Of a stretch of 15,888 nucleotides of DNA, positions 13,169-15,888 are shown piece after piece. The DNA is from Thermoplasmatota archaeon (GTDB lineage: Archaea > Thermoplasmatota > Thermoplasmata > Thermoplasmatales > Thermoplasmataceae): NCBI GenBank assembly GCA_023379355.1, contig JAMCUD010000008.1, positions 1-15,888 on the forward strand, read 5' to 3'. The translations under genes and the position numbers were made by a program. The number at the start of each line of letters is the position of its first letter. Within the stretch, counting starts at the first letter, position 1. The notes under the pieces were generated by a model, which was not told where the DNA came from, made no database searches, and saw only the letters and a list, made by a program, of their open reading frames with translations.

Positions 13169-14657
13169 GGTTCACCCTTCCTTTCCTGATGTAACTTGTG
13201 ATGGCCCTGGAAGTCCTATCCTGGTCAGCCCCAAGTTCAGCCAGTTCATCCAACACTCTTGATCGGGCCTTTGCCTCACTTAGTATGTCACCAAAGGAAA
13301 GCCCTTTCTGCTCCGCAAGTCTTGTGAAAAGCACACTGTTTCCGGTGAAGACGGAAGTGTCGGAAGCGGAATCATAGTAAAATGCCCTGTTGTATGTGAA
13401 TTCTCCGCTGGCAGGTTCAATTCCAGTGATCTCGTCGATTTCAGTTATTCTTCGGACACGCTTTTCACCGCGCTTTACGAAGTTAACAAAAATCACTATG
13501 TTAAGGTATGATATCATGAGTTTCGGGACGTTCATTGGCTCGTTTTCCAGTCTGTTCATAAGTGAGTGCATAGAATCCGCATGAATTGTTGAGTACGTTG
13601 TATGGCCTGTCGCCATTGCCTGGAATAATGCGTAAACCTCCTTCCCCCTGACCTCCCCGACCACTATGTAGGTTGGCCTCTGCCTCATGGCTACCTTAAC
13701 TAGGTCAAACAGTCCAAAAGTTGAGATGCCTTCACGACCCTTTCTCTGCAGCTCTCTGGTTTCCGCCGGAACCCAGTTTTCGTGGGACAGGTTGAGTTCG
13801 CGTGTTTCTTCAATGCTGAAGATTTTCGTATTCTCCGGCGCGAACATAAGTATGGAGTTCAGTGTTGATGTTTTACCCGATCCCGGAACGCCAACTATGA
13901 GGGCGGAATTCAGGTTTTCCACCATTAACCATAGGTAGGAAAGCATGAAAGAATCCGCCGTGCCAGTCCTGATCAGTTCTGTTGGAGTGAAAGGGCTCTC
14001 CCTGAACAGCCTTATTGTGAAGGCTGGCCCCCTGTCTGAAACCTCTCTGGAGTAGATGGCTTCAACTCTGTGTCCGTCCCGTGTAATTCCGTCAAGGAGG
14101 GGAGAACTGATTGATACGGGCTTCCCGCAGAGTTGAGCAAGCCGTATGATAAACGAAGAAAGATCAATATCGGATCCGAAGGACACATTTGTCATTATTG
14201 ATCCATAGACCTTGTGGAAGACATATACCGGGAGACCAGGTCCGTTGCATGAAATATCCTCAACGTTTCTGTCCCTCACAATTGGATCGATTACGCCATA
14301 TCCGTTGAAGTCCCTATTCAGGTAATACTCATATGTCTGTTTTACCATCCCGGAAAGCCACGGCATCCTCTCCCTTATGAAAGACTGTATAAGCTTTTCC
14401 ATGTCAGGTGCGTTTTTCCTGGATGATCCGGCAAGATCAGGGATAAAGCTCGATATCATTTCCTTCAGTTTCTGTATTTCGTTAAACTGTGACTTTGAAA
14501 CATCAGGTTCCCTCACCAGATACATAGTCTCAGACGTATCCGGTAACTTTACTATTTCAACTTCTGTTAAACCAGATTGAATCTGGTACTTCTCTATTGT
14601 GATGTTAGGCCCGTGCCATTCCTGGTTCCCTTCAGAGGGAGATCTTCCCGAATCCAT
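13161..14657 (-). CDS. TadA/GspE-like secretion ATPase 1
   Basis: A 498-residue cytoplasmic ATPase of the archaeal type II/IV secretion and pilus family and the first gene of the operon. The N-terminal domain (about 17-120) contains IEKYQIQ and later YLVREP. It is followed by VEDISCNGPGLPVYVFH at 132-148, Walker A GVPGSGKT at 256-263, Asp box SIEETRELNL at 281-290, Walker B YIVVGEVRG at 330-338, and the intact TGHTTYSTIHADS at 350-362. All catalytic elements look normal. It probably powers subunit assembly on the GspF platform encoded by the next two genes. It is not evidently the archaellum FlaI, as no archaellum genes are nearby. The start ATG lies about 34 nt from a TATA, giving a leader under 10 nt. 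Confidence 0.93.
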   Translation of the reverse strand: MDSGRSPSEGNQEWHGPNITIEKYQIQSGLTEVEIVKLPDTSETMYLVREPDVSKSQFNEIQKLKEMISSFIPDLAGSSRKNAPDMEKLIQSFIRERMPWLSGMVKQTYEYYLNRDFNGYGVIDPIVRDRNVEDISCNGPGLPVYVFHKVYGSIMTNVSFGSDIDLSSFIIRLAQLCGKPVSISSPLLDGITRDGHRVEAIYSREVSDRGPAFTIRLFRESPFTPTELIRTGTADSFMLSYLWLMVENLNSALIVGVPGSGKTSTLNSILMFAPENTKIFSIEETRELNLSHENWVPAETRELQRKGREGISTFGLFDLVKVAMRQRPTYIVVGEVRGKEVYALFQAMATGHTTYSTIHADSMHSLMNRLENEPMNVPKLMISYLNIVIFVNFVKRGEKRVRRITEIDEITGIEPASGEFTYNRAFYYDSASDTSVFTGNSVLFTRLAEQKGLSFGDILSEAKARSRVLDELAELGADQDRTSRAITSYIRKGRVNHG

Positions 14658-14687
14658 GGATTTGCAGGGATCAAAGCGTTATGTATC

Positions 14688-14697
14688 TATAAAAATT
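14688..14697 (-). promoter_or_regulatory. TATA element for the pilus-like operon
   Basis: On the minus strand the block reads AATTTTTATA, centred about 34 nt before the ATPase 1 ATG. No other TATA-like block lies nearer. This is probably the single promoter for all four genes, since their reading frames overlap or adjoin. Confidence 0.45.
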
Positions 14698-14718
14698 ATC
14701 AGTGTTGCACTGGCGGAA

Positions 14719-14731
14719 TGAAATAATTTCA
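14719..14731. promoter_or_regulatory. Palindrome between divergent promoters, possible operator
   Basis: TGAAATAATTTCA is a perfect 6-bp inverted repeat around one central base. It lies between the TATA of the pilus-like operon and that of the aldo/keto reductase. Such a placement suits a dimeric regulator, but short AT-rich palindromes also arise by chance. Confidence 0.25.
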
Positions 14732-14756
14732 CATGACGGTCTGGGCATGGTGTATT

Positions 14757-14764
14757 ATTTATAT
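14757..14764 (+). promoter_or_regulatory. TATA element for the aldo/keto reductase gene
   Basis: ATTTATAT is centred about 24 nt before the ATG at 14785, with no ribosome-binding site between, so a leaderless transcript is likely. Confidence 0.5.
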
Positions 14765-14784
14765 GGTGGCTCAGATACGTCATT

Positions 14785-15681
14785 ATGGAGAGGGTTAGGT
14801 TTGCAGCCTCTGATGCCATGATAAGCCCGGTGGGAGTTGGCACTTACTACGATTTTCGCTGGATCGTTCCTGCCAGGCTCTTTGGAATCATGTCAGGAAG
14901 AGAGAGACGCATAGCAGCCATAAAGGCAGCCATAGAGTCAGGAATCAATCTCATAGATACCGCGGAAATATACCAGAGTGAACCGCTCGTTGCTGAAGCC
15001 ATTAAGGATACGCCAAGGGAGGATCTGTTCCTGGCCACAAAAGTATGGCCAGGAAATTTCTCATACGATAAACTCATAAGATCATGCGAGAGAAGCCTCA
15101 AAAAGCTAAAAACAGGCTATATTGATCTCTACCAGATGCATTTTCCATCCAGGAGCACTTCCAAGATCCAGGAAGGGCTAAGGGCCATGGAGCATCTTGT
15201 GGATCAGGGAAAGATACGTTACATAGGAATAAGCAATTTCAGCCTTGAGCAGACAAAAATGGTTGTTCAAAGTCTTAAGAAGCACCCTCTGAGTTCAACG
15301 CAGATGAATTTCAGCGTCGCACACAGGAATATCGAGAAAGACATAATTCCATTCTGCAGGGAAAACAGGATATCTATCCTGGCATACTTTCCCCTGGCCC
15401 ATGGAAAGCTGACAGCAGAATCAGCGCTTGGATCAAAGGTCTTGAAGGAAATTGAGAAGAATCATGGTAAAAAGAGCATAACCCAGATTGCACTAAACTG
15501 GTTCATTAGCAAATACGACTTCGTCTTTCCCATACCAAGAGCATCTAACCCAGATCACGTAAGGGAAAATGCAGGGGCCATGGGATGGCGCATGACCCCC
15601 GATGAGATTGCACTCTTGGAATCATCAGTAAGCGGAGATTTAGGTCCGTCATCTCCAGTTGACCCTTCAAGGAAAACATGA
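14785..15681 (+). CDS. Aldo/keto reductase
   Basis: A 298-residue NAD(P)H-dependent oxidoreductase of the aldo/keto reductase superfamily (TIM barrel), cytoplasmic. The catalytic tetrad is complete: D58 and Y63 in NLIDTAEIYQSE, K86 in LATKVWP, and H119 in YQMHFPS. Further family landmarks are GKIRYIGISNFS and the late cofactor-binding PIPRASNPDHVREN. The substrate cannot be predicted; these enzymes reduce sugars, aldehydes or ketones. The N-terminal segment between residues 20 and 40 (YYDFRWIVPARLFGIMS) is longer than in many relatives. The gene is monocistronic, divergent from the pilus-like operon and probably leaderless. A short T-rich tract (ATTCTTTTC) follows the stop. Confidence 0.93.
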   Translation: MERVRFAASDAMISPVGVGTYYDFRWIVPARLFGIMSGRERRIAAIKAAIESGINLIDTAEIYQSEPLVAEAIKDTPREDLFLATKVWPGNFSYDKLIRSCERSLKKLKTGYIDLYQMHFPSRSTSKIQEGLRAMEHLVDQGKIRYIGISNFSLEQTKMVVQSLKKHPLSSTQMNFSVAHRNIEKDIIPFCRENRISILAYFPLAHGKLTAESALGSKVLKEIEKNHGKKSITQIALNWFISKYDFVFPIPRASNPDHVRENAGAMGWRMTPDEIALLESSVSGDLGPSSPVDPSRKT

Positions 15682-15690
15682 ATTCTTTTC
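15680..15690 (+). terminator. Short T-rich tract after the aldo/keto reductase gene
   Basis: ATTCTTTTC directly follows the stop codon and may end the transcript before the tRNA promoter. It is a weak signal. Confidence 0.25.
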
Positions 15691-15716
15691 TGCATGCATC
15701 GATGGCATACGATAAT

Positions 15717-15725
15717 GTTTATAGG
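15717..15725 (+). promoter_or_regulatory. TATA element for tRNA-Ala
   Basis: GTTTATAGG lies about 48 nt before the tRNA 5' end. A start about 26 nt downstream would leave a 5' leader of about 20-25 nt for RNase P to remove. Confidence 0.45.
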
Positions 15726-15768
15726 CATTTCTTCAATCAGGAGTGAACCTAAACCCAACAGGATGAAT

Positions 15769-15840
15769 GGGCCGGTAGATCAGAGGTAGATCGCTTCCTT
15801 GGCATGGAAGAGGCCAGGGGTTCAAATCCCCTCCGGTCCA
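15769..15840 (+). tRNA. tRNA-Ala (GGC)
   Basis: A 72-nt cloverleaf folds fully by hand. The acceptor stem GGGCCGG pairs with CCGGTCC and contains the G3-U70 wobble that identifies alanine tRNAs. The discriminator base is A73. The D stem pairs GATC with GATC around a 7-nt loop. The anticodon stem pairs CTTCC with GGAAG, and its loop TTGGCAT gives anticodon GGC (codons GCC and GCU). The variable loop has 5 nt. The T stem pairs AGGGG with CCCCT around TTCAAAT. CCA is not encoded, as is usual for many archaeal tRNAs. No intron is present. Confidence 0.96.
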
Positions 15841-15888
15841 TACCGTGCGATCCCGAATCTTTTCGTACTTTGAACCAAACAGGTCACA

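Noticed and set aside
10011..14657. Archaellum (fla/arl) operon
   Set aside because: No archaellin, FlaH-like or other accessory genes adjoin, and two ATPases with two separate GspF proteins do not match the usual archaellum order.
15769..15888. tRNA-Ala as a possible integration site for a mobile element
   Set aside because: No integrase gene, direct repeat of the tRNA 3' end or composition change is visible, and only 48 bases follow the tRNA.

Overview
The window looks like chromosomal DNA from an acidophilic Thermoplasmatales archaeon (Thermoplasma/Ferroplasma relatives). The evidence is a 20S proteasome beta subunit very close to the Thermoplasma one, a Thermoplasma-type glucose dehydrogenase, an archaeal FttA/aCPSF1 ribonuclease, archaeal-type PurC, archaeal TadA/GspE-like ATPases with GspF partners, heavy AGG/AGA/ATA codon use, and TATA boxes about 23-29 nt from many start codons (leaderless transcripts). 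Base composition appears moderate and even. I see no insertion sequence, CRISPR array, prophage or obvious island boundary. No stretch over 300 bases lacks a gene.

Layout. 1-1230 (minus): psmB followed by the start of the FttA/aCPSF1 termination ribonuclease, which runs off the left edge. 1386-1808 (plus): a two-CBS-domain protein. 1897-5237: two divergent pairs, each apparently driven from one central AT-rich TATA element: a stand-alone PolB-like DEDDy exonuclease against an unrecognised 131-residue protein, and purC against a THUMP-like-domain methyltransferase. 5310-10014 (plus): a metabolic run of GTP cyclohydrolase II (riboflavin), glucose 1-dehydrogenase, FolD overlapping it by 4 nt, ammonia-dependent NAD synthetase and a CPA1 Na+/H+ antiporter. 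10011-14657 (minus): a tight four-gene operon, transcribed as ATPase 1 - GspF/TadB-like - GspF/TadC-like - ATPase 2, that should build a type IV pilus-like surface machine. 14785-15681 (plus): an aldo/keto reductase. 15769-15840 (plus): tRNA-Ala(GGC).

How the genes work together. The left end groups protein degradation with transcription termination, a pairing I recall from other archaea. The middle plus-strand run concerns redox cofactors and sugar oxidation: Gdh reduces NAD(P)+, FolD interconverts folate one-carbon units using NAD(P), NadE makes NAD, and RibA starts flavin synthesis. The antiporter handles ion and pH balance.

The most unusual region is the pilus-like operon. It has two different secretion ATPases bracketing two membrane platform proteins. 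The second ATPase has no normal start codon for its real N-terminus: 26 coding-like codons lie between the upstream gene's TGA and the first ATG, in the same frame, suggesting ATT initiation, stop-codon readthrough or recoding.
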